The notes: generated by a model not told the origin, from the sequence alone. DNA of 47,091 bases from Gammaproteobacteria bacterium (GCA_003645255.1 QNES01000012.1:1-47091), one strand, 5' to 3'; positions 35,060 through 43,742 are shown, counted from the first letter of the stretch. Program-made: numbers and translations.

Positions 35060-36087
35060 TTAACGCGCCCTTTCTCATTTAACAATGTTGCCAATATATG
35101 GCTAATTTGCTCTGGTACATTTTTTTGTACCTCAATGATAGCTTCTTTGATAGCATAAGTAAACGATAACACATCAGCACTACCATGACTTTTAATGACA
35201 ATCCCCCGCAAACCAAGCAAACTGGCGCCATTATATCGACGTGGATCAATTTTTTGACTAAAGTTTTTAATAATCGGCAAAGAAATGAGGGCAGCAAAGC
35301 GTGTCCATAAATTTCGATTAAAACTTTGCTTAACATAATGATTGATCATTTTAGCAACACCTTCCGTGGTTTTGAGGGAAACATTACCCACAAAACCATC
35401 ACAAACCACAACATCAACTGTGCCCTTAAAAATATCATCGCCTTCTACAAAACCTATGTAATGAATACTTGGGTTATGGCTGAGTAATTTTGCTGCCTCT
35501 TTAACATTTTCATTGCCTTTAATTTCTTCTTGACCAATATTAAGCAAACCAATGCGTGGTTGGGGCAAATTATCGACAGCTTGAGCTAATACCGTCCCCA
35601 TCAGGGCAAATTGGAACAAATGTTCAGGTGTCGTATCAACATTAGCTCCTAAATCAAGCACATGGGTGCAAGTTTCTTGCATATTAGGCAAAGCGGTAAT
35701 AATGGCCGGCCGGGCAATGCCCGGCAGAGTTTTCAATACATAACGAGCTGTTGCCATTAAAGCACCGGTATTACCGGCACTCACACAGGCATCAGCTAAA
35801 CCTTGTTTAACCAGATTAATAGCAACCCGCATGGAAGAATCCTTCTTATTGCGTAAAGCATGTGAAGGTGATTCATTCATTTCGACTTGCTGCCCTGTAT
35901 GGTGAATAGATAAACGTTGTATTGCCTTAGTTGAGCGGTGGCCCAGCAATGATTTAAGCACGGCTTCATCACCAACCAGAATGAGCTGCAAGTCATCAAA
36001 TTCCGATAATATTTTTAAAGCAGCATGGACAACGACTGATGGACCATGATCGCCGCTCATCGCATCCAGCGCAATTCGTGCTGTCAA
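35056..36087 (-). CDS. plsX: Phosphate acyltransferase PlsX
   Basis: PlsX converts acyl-ACP to acyl-phosphate for phospholipid synthesis. It is a peripheral membrane-associated protein. The 343 residues begin [18 protein letters not shown] and contain the family's [24 protein letters not shown] and [15 protein letters not shown] segments. A TTG at 36087 is the likely start. It has an AGGAAG Shine-Dalgarno that lies within the end of rpmF, and there is only a 3-nt gap after the rpmF stop. The rpmF-plsX-fabH order is conserved in proteobacteria. Confidence 0.95.
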   Translation of the reverse strand: MTARIALDAMSGDHGPSVVVHAALKILSEFDDLQLILVGDEAVLKSLLGHRSTKAIQRLSIHHTGQQVEMNESPSHALRNKKDSSMRVAINLVKQGLADACVSAGNTGALMATARYVLKTLPGIARPAIITALPNMQETCTHVLDLGANVDTTPEHLFQFALMGTVLAQAVDNLPQPRIGLLNIGQEEIKGNENVKEAAKLLSHNPSIHYIGFVEGDDIFKGTVDVVVCDGFVGNVSLKTTEGVAKMINHYVKQSFNRNLWTRFAALISLPIIKNFSQKIDPRRYNGASLLGLRGIVIKSHGSADVLSFTYAIKEAIIEVQKNVPEQISHILATLLNEKGRVK

Positions 36088-36090
36088 GTT

Positions 36091-36270
36091 TTATTCTTCC
36101 TTTTGAGTTATGACTTTGCGACCTCTATAATAGCCGGATGGACTAATATGATGACGAAGATGTTCCTCACCCAGGTTGGGTTCAATGGATAAAGTGGGTG
36201 CCGTTAATGCATCATGGGAACGACGCATACCGCGTTTAGAACGAGTTTTACGATTTTGTGGTACCGCCAT
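36091..36270 (-). CDS. rpmF: 50S ribosomal protein L32
   Basis: This 59-residue basic protein reads [20 protein letters not shown] at its start, which is diagnostic of bacterial L32. LTAPTLS and [12 protein letters not shown] follow. There are no cysteines, so it is of the zinc-free type. An AAGGA Shine-Dalgarno lies 8 nt before the ATG at 36270. The stop is 3 nt from the plsX start. L32 binds 23S rRNA in the large subunit. Its place next to plsX couples ribosome and membrane-lipid gene expression in many proteobacteria. Confidence 0.97.
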   Translation of the reverse strand: MAVPQNRKTRSKRGMRRSHDALTAPTLSIEPNLGEEHLRHHISPSGYYRGRKVITQKEE

Positions 36271-36292
36271 ATTAAAAATCCTTATTTATTTT

Positions 36293-36327
36293 TGGGAATT
36301 GGGAATTGGGAGTTGGGAATTGGGAAT
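36293..36327 (+). repeat. GGGAATT heptamer array between yceD and rpmF
   Basis: Five tandem GGGAATT/GGGAGTT units occur in the rpmF-yceD gap. Unlike at the lipoprotein start, a normal Shine-Dalgarno separates the array from the rpmF start codon. Confidence 0.8.
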
Positions 36328-36374
36328 ATAATAATTTTAGTCATGATTTAATTTAGCTTCCCCATTCCCTATTT

Positions 36375-36890
36375 TCATTTTTTTATTTTTAATTCTGATA
36401 ACACATTAAAGGGGTTATTTTTGTAAGTATTGTTTTCTAAAAGACTTTCAGCTAATTGAAATTCGTTAGATGGACACTTTTTATGCATAGTAACAATAGG
36501 CAAAGCTAAAATCAGTTCATCCTCAACCAGTCTGATTAATGAAACCTGCGTACTTGTTAAAGTGATAGCTTCATAGCCTACAGGTAATTTTTCATTTTCT
36601 ATTTGTTCGTCTGTTAATATAATTAAAGCAACCTTTGTATTACAAACCCATCGCATCGGTTGCAAACAACGTTGACACAGGACTGAAAGTGGTGCCTGCA
36701 TATCACCTTGAATGGTTGGGCGACCTTTTTCATCCTGAGCAAATAACCAATCAATCTGTGCATCCCCTTGAACGTCGCACAGATTTCCAGGCAAACGTGT
36801 CATTTGCGCAAGCGCAATCTTCCCCTTTAAATGGCGAGTTTCCAAGGCAAGCTGCTTTGGCTCAATCAATGTTGGTAAGTCTTTTAACAT
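36375..36890 (-). CDS. yceD: YceD/DUF177 family protein (23S rRNA accumulation protein)
   Basis: This 171-residue soluble protein of the YceD (DUF177) family is found next to rpmF in most bacteria and linked to 23S rRNA accumulation. The pattern is a basic N-terminus, a beta-rich middle, and the conserved LCQRCLQPM cysteine pair (about 72-75). LVEDELILALPIV with a further cysteine (HKKCPS) comes towards the end. The C-terminus is NPFNVLSELK, the usual ending. It is divergent from maf. No Shine-Dalgarno is seen before the ATG at 36890. Confidence 0.88.
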   Translation of the reverse strand: MLKDLPTLIEPKQLALETRHLKGKIALAQMTRLPGNLCDVQGDAQIDWLFAQDEKGRPTIQGDMQAPLSVLCQRCLQPMRWVCNTKVALIILTDEQIENEKLPVGYEAITLTSTQVSLIRLVEDELILALPIVTMHKKCPSNEFQLAESLLENNTYKNNPFNVLSELKIKK

Positions 36891-36954
36891 AAACTGATCA
36901 TTCTATAATAATAATTAAATGATGTCAAATCCAATTAGGAAAAGTCATCAGAAT

Positions 36955-36994
36955 AATAACGGATAATTTATAACGGATAACTGATAACTGATAT
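36955..36994 (+). repeat. TAACTGA-type array at the maf start
   Basis: TAACGGA, TAATTTA, TAACGGA, TAACTGA and TAACTGA units end in TATATG, where ATG starts maf. There is no Shine-Dalgarno. The yceD-maf divergent promoter region is only about 100 bp, so the array occupies much of it. Confidence 0.8.
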
Positions 36995-37597
36995 ATGACG
37001 CTACGCCACATTCCAGCACCTTTACCTTTAATACTTGCCTCAACTTCACCCTTTAGAAAAAGTGTATTAAGTCGATTACCTATCCCATTTGAAACTTTTG
37101 CGCCGGCAGTTGATGAAACAGCCCGCCCTGAAGAACGCCCGGCAGCACTCGTCAGTCGTTTAGCTGAACTTAAAGCTAAATCAGCCAAAACCACTTATCC
37201 GCAAGCCTTGATTATCGGTTCCGATCAAGTCGCTGTAATAGATGATACTTTATTGGGTAAACCAGGCAACCATGAACAAGCTGTCAAACAACTCAACGAA
37301 GCCAGTGGCAAACAAGTTGATTTTTTGACTGGCTTATGTTTATTGAATACGAATACTAACCAACTTCAATTAGATGTTGTACGCTTCAGTGTGAAATTTC
37401 GTCAACTCACGGCTTCGCAAATAGAAAATTACTTGTACTTAGATAAACCCTATAACTGTTCAGGCAGTTTTAAATCAGAAGGTTTAGGAATTGCCCTGCT
37501 TGAACGAATGATTGGAAGTGATCCCACTGCTATCATTGGTTTGCCCCTTATTCGCCTAGTGCGTATGTTAGAAGCAGAGGGAATACAAGTCTTTTAA
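36995..37597 (+). CDS. yceF: Maf/YceF-type nucleoside triphosphate pyrophosphatase
   Basis: Maf proteins hydrolyse non-canonical nucleoside triphosphates to monophosphates. The 200 residues show LILASTSPFRKSVLSRL at the start. The catalytic-base region follows (VDETARPEE and IIGSDQVAVIDDTLLGKPG), then the SFKSEGLGIALLERMIGSDPTAIIGLPL ending typical of the YceF branch, which acts on modified guanine nucleotides. Divergence from yceD-rpmF-plsX is the standard gammaproteobacterial arrangement and supports YceF over the septum-linked Maf paralogue. Confidence 0.9.
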   Translation: MTLRHIPAPLPLILASTSPFRKSVLSRLPIPFETFAPAVDETARPEERPAALVSRLAELKAKSAKTTYPQALIIGSDQVAVIDDTLLGKPGNHEQAVKQLNEASGKQVDFLTGLCLLNTNTNQLQLDVVRFSVKFRQLTASQIENYLYLDKPYNCSGSFKSEGLGIALLERMIGSDPTAIIGLPLIRLVRMLEAEGIQVF

Positions 37598-37642
37598 TTG
37601 TGAATTGTGAATTTTTTCCAAAATACTATTCGAATTTAAAAA

Positions 37643-37706
37643 ATATAGATGTTCAGATAAATAACTTCATCGCCCTTTTAAAACGATTTATCTGAACGTC
37701 TATAGT
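37643..37706. repeat. Family-B element, short form
   Basis: ATATAGATGTTCAGATAAAT and its near complement ATTTATCTGAACGTCTATAG are separated by about 20 bp. This is the simplest copy of the family, made mostly of its two ends, and defines the terminal inverted repeat well. Confidence 0.8.
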
Positions 37707-37730
37707 CTTTTTTTATTGGCTTGTTTTTTG

Positions 37731-37774
37731 AGGCACAAATACCCTTTTTTGAAAAAAGGGTATTTGTGCCTTTT
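37731..37774. terminator. Bidirectional terminator, perfect 20-bp palindrome
   Basis: AGGCACAAATACCC with a T6 run, then a single G, then the exact complement, gives a perfect hairpin with A/T runs next to the loop, followed by TTTT. It lies between the converging maf and SPOR-domain genes, which is where a shared terminator would be expected. The AAATAC...GTATTT arms also make it a member of the family-C hairpins. Confidence 0.65.
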
Positions 37775-37805
37775 CCCAATCTCCAATTCCCATATTTAAT
37801 TTTGT

Positions 37806-38318
37806 TCAATATTTTTTAATATCCATTTCAATCTTATTTTTTGCTAACAGTTCATGTGTTTGATTAAGTTGATTTAAATCCGTGAATGGCCCCACCAACA
37901 CTTGGTACCAACGTCCCGTTTCACCAAGACCTGTTGCCTCAACATAGGCGGAAACACCTATTGAAGCTAAATATTTTTTTAACCCTTCAGCACCTTGCTT
38001 ATCCTTAAATGAGCCAACTTGTAATAAATACCTGCCAGGGACAGTAATTGGGAAACCTGAATGGGATGATTTTCCAGTATTGCCGGACAAATCATCATAA
38101 AATTGAAAATTATCTGCCGGTTCAGACACATTAGTGATAGGCGGATTAAGGGCTTGTGCGCTTTCAGGCGGTAAGAGCTGTGGGGCAAATTCTCGTAAAT
38201 AAATCAAAAAAGAGATAAACATCCCAATAATAATGCCTGCTAATAACCATGCCCACCCTGGTGGACAAGTAGAAGATACATACTCCGAACGCTGATTACG
38301 TCGTTTTTGAATAGCCAT
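37806..38318 (-). CDS. SPOR-domain membrane protein, FtsN-like
   Basis: The 170-residue protein has a short basic cytoplasmic start (MAIQKRRNQR), one membrane segment (about 21-42) and a Pro/Asn-rich periplasmic linker. A C-terminal SPOR domain (about 93-168) begins RYLLQVGSFKDKQGAEGLKKYL. SPOR domains bind denuded glycan strands at the division septum. A gene of this type directly after argS is the usual place of FtsN in gammaproteobacteria, so an FtsN role is likely. At 170 residues it is shorter than E. coli FtsN (319). The start is 3 nt after the argS stop. Confidence 0.82.
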   Translation of the reverse strand: MAIQKRRNQRSEYVSSTCPPGWAWLLAGIIIGMFISFLIYLREFAPQLLPPESAQALNPPITNVSEPADNFQFYDDLSGNTGKSSHSGFPITVPGRYLLQVGSFKDKQGAEGLKKYLASIGVSAYVEATGLGETGRWYQVLVGPFTDLNQLNQTHELLAKNKIEMDIKKY

Positions 38319-38321
38319 AAA

Positions 38322-40079
38322 TTACATAACCTCTGGTGCCGACACACCAATGATAGTTAAACCATTACGTAGCACCTGTTGACAAGCTGCAATTAAACTT
38401 AAACGTGCATGACGTAATGCTTCATCATCCACTAAAATTTTATGAGAATCATAAAAAGTATGAAAATCTTGTGCCAAATCACGTAGATAATAAGTTAACT
38501 GATGAGGCTCATAAGCATCAGCAGCCATTTCTATCACTTCCGGAAAACGTGACAGTGTAACCAGCAAGGCTTGCTCATGTTGGTTATCAAGTTGTTCCAA
38601 AGTAGCCTGGTTATGATGCCAAACTTGATTTTTATCATGTAATTGCCGAAAGACACTACATATCCTGGCGTATGCGTATTGTATGTAATACACAGGATTA
38701 TCATTAGATTGAGATTTGGCTAACTCTAAATCAAAATTCAGATGTTGTTCACTTTTACGTTGAATATAAAAAAACCGAGCAGCATCGCACCCAACTTCTT
38801 CACGTAATTCGCGTAAGGTGACAAATTCACCACTGCGTGTTGACATGGATAACCGTTCCTTACCACGATAGAGACTAGCAAATTGTACGAGCAATACCGT
38901 CAAACGATCAGCCTCCGCACCTAATGCTGTCATTGCCGCTTTCACCCGTGGCACATAACCATGATGATCGGCACCCCAAATATTAATCATCCGATCAAAA
39001 CCACGCTCTAATTTATTCAGATGATAAGCAATATCCGAAGCAAAATAGGTAAATTGTCCATTTTCACGTACCAATACTCGATCTTTTTCATCGAAAAACG
39101 CGCTGGAACGAAACCACAAGGCGCCTTCTTGTTCATAAGTCTGCCCTGCTGCTTTCAATTGTTCAATTGCTTTCAGTACTGTACCAGTTTGAGTTAGGTT
39201 AGATTCAGAAAACCACTCATCATACACCACGCCAAATTGTTCTAAATCATGACGTATATTTTCAAGAATGAGCTGAAGACTTTTTTGAAATATCAGCCGA
39301 TAAGATTTTTCACCTAGCAATTGTTGACTGCGCTTAATCAGGGCATCGATATGTAACTCTTTATCGCCACCTTGATTAGCATCCTGCGGAATATTTTCAA
39401 AAATAGTAGCCGCACTATGCTGCCAAGCATCTTTATAGGTACGGTGCAAGCTTGCCGCAATATCCCAAACATAGTCGCCCTGATAAGCATTTGAGGGGAA
39501 GGTTAAACTCACCTCGCACAATTCCAAATAGCGTAACCATACACTGGTTGCTAAAATATCCATTTGCCGCCCGGCATCATTAACATAGTATTCTTTATGG
39601 ACGTTAAAGCCTGCCACCGTCAACAAATTTGCCAAAGCCGCACCATAAGCCGCTCCCCGCCCATGTCCAACATGCAAAGGACCTGTTGGATTAGCAGAAA
39701 CAAATTCTATCATGACTGATTGCCCTGCCCCCATTTGGCTCTGTCCATAAGCTTCTTTATAGTAAAGAATGTCATCAATAACGGTACAATAAGCTTGGGT
39801 AGTCAAAAAGACATTGATAAAACCTGGTCCTGCTATTTCAACTTTAGCAATAGATGCATCATCCGTCGGCAACTGCTCCTTAATGAGCAAAGCTAAGTCA
39901 CGCGGACGCATCCCCGCTTTTTTGGCTAATATCATGGCAGCATTACAAGCAAAATCGCCATGCCGCGTATCACGAGTCCGCTCAAGACGAATGTCACCCA
40001 CAATATCTTTGGGGATATCGCCTTTTGCTTGGAGTTGGGCAAGTGCCTGGGAAAATAATGTCTGTAAATGTTCTTTCAA
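38322..40079 (-). CDS. argS: Arginyl-tRNA synthetase
   Basis: ArgS charges tRNA-Arg. The 585-residue class I enzyme has the N-terminal additional domain, then [15 protein letters not shown], with the HIGH motif as HVGH (about 136-139). The [18 protein letters not shown] region and the KMSKS-equivalent [11 protein letters not shown] follow, then the anticodon-binding helical domain ending in [13 protein letters not shown]. Length and ending are standard. It is probably cotranscribed with the SPOR gene. The region upstream of its start (from 40080) is about 1 kb of repeats. Confidence 0.97.
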   Translation of the reverse strand: MKEHLQTLFSQALAQLQAKGDIPKDIVGDIRLERTRDTRHGDFACNAAMILAKKAGMRPRDLALLIKEQLPTDDASIAKVEIAGPGFINVFLTTQAYCTVIDDILYYKEAYGQSQMGAGQSVMIEFVSANPTGPLHVGHGRGAAYGAALANLLTVAGFNVHKEYYVNDAGRQMDILATSVWLRYLELCEVSLTFPSNAYQGDYVWDIAASLHRTYKDAWQHSAATIFENIPQDANQGGDKELHIDALIKRSQQLLGEKSYRLIFQKSLQLILENIRHDLEQFGVVYDEWFSESNLTQTGTVLKAIEQLKAAGQTYEQEGALWFRSSAFFDEKDRVLVRENGQFTYFASDIAYHLNKLERGFDRMINIWGADHHGYVPRVKAAMTALGAEADRLTVLLVQFASLYRGKERLSMSTRSGEFVTLRELREEVGCDAARFFYIQRKSEQHLNFDLELAKSQSNDNPVYYIQYAYARICSVFRQLHDKNQVWHHNQATLEQLDNQHEQALLVTLSRFPEVIEMAADAYEPHQLTYYLRDLAQDFHTFYDSHKILVDDEALRHARLSLIAACQQVLRNGLTIIGVSAPEVM

Positions 40080-40455
40080 GGATAAACTCTACTTGTTTAA
40101 TTGAAACCGACATTCAGCATACCCTAATTGTAACTTATTGATTTTAAACGAGTATAAATATAATTTATCTTTTCTATAAATTTAATTTTCTTTTAATATC
40201 AAATATTTATAGAGGTGTGATGAATGTTGGTTGAAATATTAATTTAAAATATTATATCCTAACTTGTCGGAAAAAAGTTAAGACCATTTTTAAATAAAAA
40301 ATAATTAATAATCTAATTAATAATGGTTAATTAATAATGGTTAATATTAGAATCTATCCCACTATATACTGAACAGACTTCAAAATCGTGAAAATAATTT
40401 TATGAATTCAGGTATTGTTTGTTATTCCTCGAACACAATTCACAATTCACAATTG

Positions 40456-40524
40456 TATAGATGTTCATAAAAATAATTTCCGCACCTGCCAGGTTTTCTG
40501 AAGTGATTTATCTAAAAAACAATA
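40456..40524. repeat. Family-B element upstream of argS
   Basis: TATAGATGTTCATAAAAATA at the left and TGATTTATCTAAAAAACAATA at the right (split by mismatches) flank CACCTGCCAGGTTTTC, a shortened version of the inner hairpin at 23353-23385. Confidence 0.65.
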
Positions 40525-40980
40525 TTATTTTTAATTTTTTATTTTGAATTAGAAATTAGAAATTAGAAATTAGGAATAAAAAATATCACTATTTAGATAG
40601 GATACACTTGAACAATACAAAAACTATGGAATAGGTTCATATTTTCTATAACATTTAGGAAATCCAAAAAAAATAACTATCCCAAACACTGTATCGATCT
40701 CGACGGAATTGAAAAAAAACGGGTTTTTTACTTGGGATAACTTATTTTTTGGAAGTTCCTTACTTCAAAAAAAATGTGAATCTCTTGCAGACTTATTTAT
40801 ATTATTTGAAAATTTTGAATTTGGAAACGCAGTAATGAAGTCATGAAATAATTGGAAAAAAATATCACTTGAATACAAAAACTAATAGTGGAATAGGTTC
40901 AAGGAAAAAATATTTTAACACAATTCAAATAGATTTCATACGCTATTTAGGAAAGATGTCTAATCTATTCCATAAGTTTA

Positions 40981-41012
40981 AGAAATCCGATTTTTGAAAA
41001 AATCGGATTTCT
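40981..41012. repeat. Family-C hairpin, perfect 15-bp arms
   Basis: AGAAATCCGATTTTT (40981-40995) and AAAAATCGGATTTCT are exact complements separated by two bases. It is nearly identical to the hairpin at 20399-20431. Confidence 0.75.
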
Positions 41013-41134
41013 AAGTTCAAAAAAGCGAGTTTTGCAAGAGCCTCAATGGTTAAAGAAAGTCGCATTCCAAAAATTGGATTGATGAAAAGAAACTTTATTT
41101 TGGTTTTAATAGGAGTACATTTTTTAATAAAATT

Positions 41135-42106
41135 ATGAAAATTAAGCACCTTAGTTTGGCGCGTTTCACAACAAATCTAACCTTGCTATTTTTTGTTCTA
41201 TTTGCTTTGGGATTCGTACTTTGGATGAGTGATGAGTTTTTAAAGTGGAATATCTTACCTGATTGGATAGATAAGTATGCAGAACTGCTCATTTCTATAT
41301 TTGGTTTTTTTGCTTTCTTGTTGGTGGTGTCTAGTTTTCTATGTCATTTTATGGTGATTGCTGAATTTGCCGCTCATAAAATGGGATTAACCAGTCAAGA
41401 AGACGCTTTTTTGACTCGTCAAAAAGTCATTATTTTAGCGATTTTGCTCATGATTAGTTTGTCATTATTTTTCACTTTTCATAAAATAGACAAATATCGT
41501 GAAGCAAATCGTTTAGATGAAATTCGAGTTGAATTTAAGGGCAAATTAGATGAACGTCGTGAAATATTGACGCAAGCTTTATCTGAAATTGTCGCTTTAT
41601 TTCCTGAAACCTTGCTTCAAGCAATGGCTGATCAAACCATTTTGCAACAACAAGGTAGTCATTATATTGAGTTAACCAAATTACTGGGGGCAATTCAAGC
41701 TTCTTTTCCAAGAACACCAGATGTTTATCTGCTTATGTTAGCTAATCTTCCCTATCAATATGAAAAAATTTCGGTAGGAGGAAAACGGAATTATGAACAT
41801 TACAATGGCTATGAAAAACAGAAGATACAAGGTTATGAATTGTATCAACAAGCTTTTATTCGGTTACAGGATAAAACAGAACAAGAAATTGTGACGGCTT
41901 TATTCCAAGAAAGAATTAAGCCACTTGATGCGGTTTTAGAGGGGCAATTCCTAAATAACAACAATCCGAGCGTATGGGGACTTTTAAAATATAAGCAACA
42001 AATTATTGCCATTATTTTTTTTGAAGATATTCTTGAAGGCTATCATTTTGAGAGTATTAGGAAAGATATATTTCATCCAGGACCTCTGAAGTTGATTAGT
42101 AATTGA
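41135..42106 (+). CDS. Membrane protein of unknown function
   Basis: I do not recognise this 323-residue protein. Three membrane segments occupy the first third (about 12-31, 46-75 and 94-113). A long hydrophilic, probably helical region of about 200 residues (KGKLDERREILTQALSEIVA and so on) follows, with no enzymatic motif that I can see. It would be an inner-membrane protein with a large soluble domain. The C-terminal segment includes YQYEKISVGGKRNYEHYNG. No strong Shine-Dalgarno is close to the ATG; an AGGAG lies about 20 nt upstream. Both flanks are repeat-rich, so it stands alone. Confidence 0.65.
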   Translation: MKIKHLSLARFTTNLTLLFFVLFALGFVLWMSDEFLKWNILPDWIDKYAELLISIFGFFAFLLVVSSFLCHFMVIAEFAAHKMGLTSQEDAFLTRQKVIILAILLMISLSLFFTFHKIDKYREANRLDEIRVEFKGKLDERREILTQALSEIVALFPETLLQAMADQTILQQQGSHYIELTKLLGAIQASFPRTPDVYLLMLANLPYQYEKISVGGKRNYEHYNGYEKQKIQGYELYQQAFIRLQDKTEQEIVTALFQERIKPLDAVLEGQFLNNNNPSVWGLLKYKQQIIAIIFFEDILEGYHFESIRKDIFHPGPLKLISN

Positions 42107-42111
42107 TGCTT

Positions 42112-42250
42112 CTTGTTCCCACGCACGCTCATCGTTATACACAAGTCGAAATGTAGGGTGGGCAAATTTTTTTTGCCCTACGAAAAACCATTTTAAATCA
42201 AATACTTAAATACTTATGTCTAACGATGAGCGTAGGCGCGTGGGAACGAG
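42112..42250. mobile_element. MITE-like element with GTTCCCACGC ends and a nested repeat
   Basis: GTTCCCACGC plus ACGCTCATCGTTA (42115-42137) is mirrored by TAACGATGAGCGT plus GCGCGTGGGAAC (42221-42247), with a 4-nt insertion in the right arm. The 83-bp interior contains a second palindrome, GTAGGGTGGGCAAA...TTTGCCCTAC (42153-42181), that belongs to another family found at 27136 and 43751. So one repeat has landed in another, or they move as a unit. No coding sequence is present. Confidence 0.7.
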
Positions 42251-42388
42251 GTAACCCCTTGATTGATATGAGATGAATAATCGGAGGAATTTACAGCGCG
42301 TGCTACTATGTTATTTTGGAAAGCCTATTGAAAATTTGATAAAAAAGCGTATTTTCTCAAAAAATAAGGAGAACACGCAGATTGTCTC

Positions 42389-42772
42389 CTATCTACGCAA
42401 GGTTGTCGTTTCAATAACTAATAACAAAACTGACACGACATTTGCCAACATCGCACCACCTGCCAAAGACACAATACTCGCCATCACTGTTGAAGTCATA
42501 CCAATAGGCTCAATGTTCATTGCAACACCCCAAACAATAGCAGCTGCAAGTAATTGTAAATCTGCCACTAAACTGGCTGATAATAGTAAAGCCCCAACGT
42601 GTGAACGATCACCAAATTTCAAAATGGTCGCGACAAAATTCACAAAAATAGCTGCTGCTAATTCATAGACATGATGGTATTCAGGTTTACCTATATCACC
42701 AATAAAAAAACCGAAATTTAAGGTTAATGCCATGACAATAAAAAAACCAAAAACGACTTTTTCAGGATTCAT
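42389..42772 (-). CDS. Small membrane protein of unknown function (DUF6394-like)
   Basis: The 127-residue protein is almost entirely hydrophobic, with about four membrane segments. It starts MNPEKVVFGFFIVMALTLNF and includes a short polar loop GDIGKPEYHHVYELAA and KFGDRSHVGALLLSASLVADLQLL. The pattern resembles a family I know only as DUF6394, and no function is known to me. The minus frame is preferred over the overlapping plus frame (42273-42668) because only this one gives a sensible membrane protein. No Shine-Dalgarno is visible. Confidence 0.65.
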   Translation of the reverse strand: MNPEKVVFGFFIVMALTLNFGFFIGDIGKPEYHHVYELAAAIFVNFVATILKFGDRSHVGALLLSASLVADLQLLAAAIVWGVAMNIEPIGMTSTVMASIVSLAGGAMLANVVSVLLLVIETTTLRR

Positions 42773-42837
42773 TGTTTTATTTATGGAAAGTTTTCATTTA
42801 TACTATATTTGTACTCAGCCTTGAAATAAATTGATCT

Positions 42838-42975
42838 CGCTTCGAGCCAAAGTTTCATGACGGTAAGTGGGATTGCCCCTACAATATATTTTTGATTCAG
42901 GCAACCATAAAGGTGTGCTGCCTAGAAACAATATTCATACGTAGGGCTAATTCCTTGTGGTTACCCTGAGGAGTT
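42838..42975. repeat. Family-A palindromic repeat, partly decayed
   Basis: GTGGGATTGCCCCTAC, GCAACCATAAAGGTG, GTAGGGCTAATTCCTTG and GTGGTTACCCTGA match the ends and interior of the repeat at 419-544. The rest of the 42773-43334 gap is AT-rich, with a TTAATGG unit near 43135 and a tandem GGGCAACTT pair at about 43280-43297. No gene is visible. Confidence 0.55.
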
Positions 42976-43334
42976 AAAGTTTTTCAAGGTTTGCATCACT
43001 AAAATAATAACGTTCAGTATATCTTAAATTAAAATAAATTAGGAAATACTAATTTATGAAATCTCAATTTTAATTCTTAAAAAAACGACTACCCAATTTT
43101 AATAAGATACCAAAATTTATTATAATAATAATTAATGGTTAATGATTAGTATAGTTTTTATCATCAGAACTATACAAGATTGCTATAAACAACATCACTT
43201 TTTTAATCGATAGTTTTTTTATGTGGAATTATATTAATTAATTAATGAGTTATCAGGTGAACTATGCATTTCCAAACTGGGCAACTTGGGCAACTTAAAC
43301 TGGTCACCATAAGGAACGACTCGTCGCCGCCCTT

Positions 43335-43413
43335 TTCAGATAAATAATTTCACGTCAATCCAATTTTTTGAAAGAGCTTGGTTTCTAAGAATTTATTTTT
43401 TTGAACATCCATG
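43335..43413. repeat. Family-B element, truncated at the left end
   Basis: TTCAGATAAATAATTTCA at the left mirrors GAATTTATTTTTTTGAACATCCAT at the right (the run is split by mismatches). Inside, CCAATTTTTTGAAAGAGCTTGG forms an imperfect hairpin. A family-C-like hairpin follows at 43444-43473. Confidence 0.55.
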
Positions 43414-43550
43414 AACCTATCCGGCCTATTCGTTTTTAATTTTAGAAATACGATTTTTTGAAAAAATCTGATTTTTTGACGCTTTTCTCAAAAATCAGGA
43501 GATTTTTATTCATTTTTTACGATTAATTGAATAGTGGGATAGGTTCATAA

Positions 43551-43742
43551 TTATTTTATTTTATTGTTTCTGATATCCATCGTGCTACAGATGTTGGAAA
43601 ACGACTTATAGAACTTGTGAAAAAACATGAGAAATTGAGGCGAGTTAAACATTTTAAATTATACTGTCTACCAAATATGTTTTCTTATGACGAAAAGTAT
43701 GGGTTTTCCAAGGATATAAGTAGGTGTACAAAAATTTATTAA
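43551..43742 (+). pseudogene. C-terminal remnant of a GNAT-type N-acetyltransferase gene
   Basis: The frame is open from 43551 to a stop at 43740 and has no start codon in a sensible place. DVGKRLIELVKKHEKL followed by VKHFKLYCLPNMFSYDEKYGF is the end of the GNAT acetyltransferase fold: the pyrophosphate-binding G-K/R-x-L loop and helix, then the strand, then the YEKYGF motif, here DEKYGF. Everything before the acetyl-CoA-binding helix is missing. The last residues (GRCT-like SRCTKIY) are already inside the palindromic element that begins at 43717. I conclude that the gene was cut at both ends by repeats. The family call is by motif only. Confidence 0.55.

Larger units (their letters stand above)
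40080..41134. other. Gene-free repeat region upstream of argS
   Basis: I see no coding sequence here. It contains TTAATGG units at about 40320-40345, TTCACAA heptamers at 40438-40455, and a family-B element at 40456-40524. It also contains TTAGAAA-type heptamers near 40553-40577, two copies of a GGAATAGGTTCA fragment (also near 43535), and a perfect family-C hairpin at 40981-41012. An argS promoter must lie here but I cannot place it. Confidence 0.6.

Noticed and set aside
42273-42668. Open frame of 131 codons on the plus strand
   Set aside because: It overlaps the hydrophobic minus-strand gene at 42389-42772. Its peptide, rich in A, T, K and N, is what the complement of a membrane protein gives.
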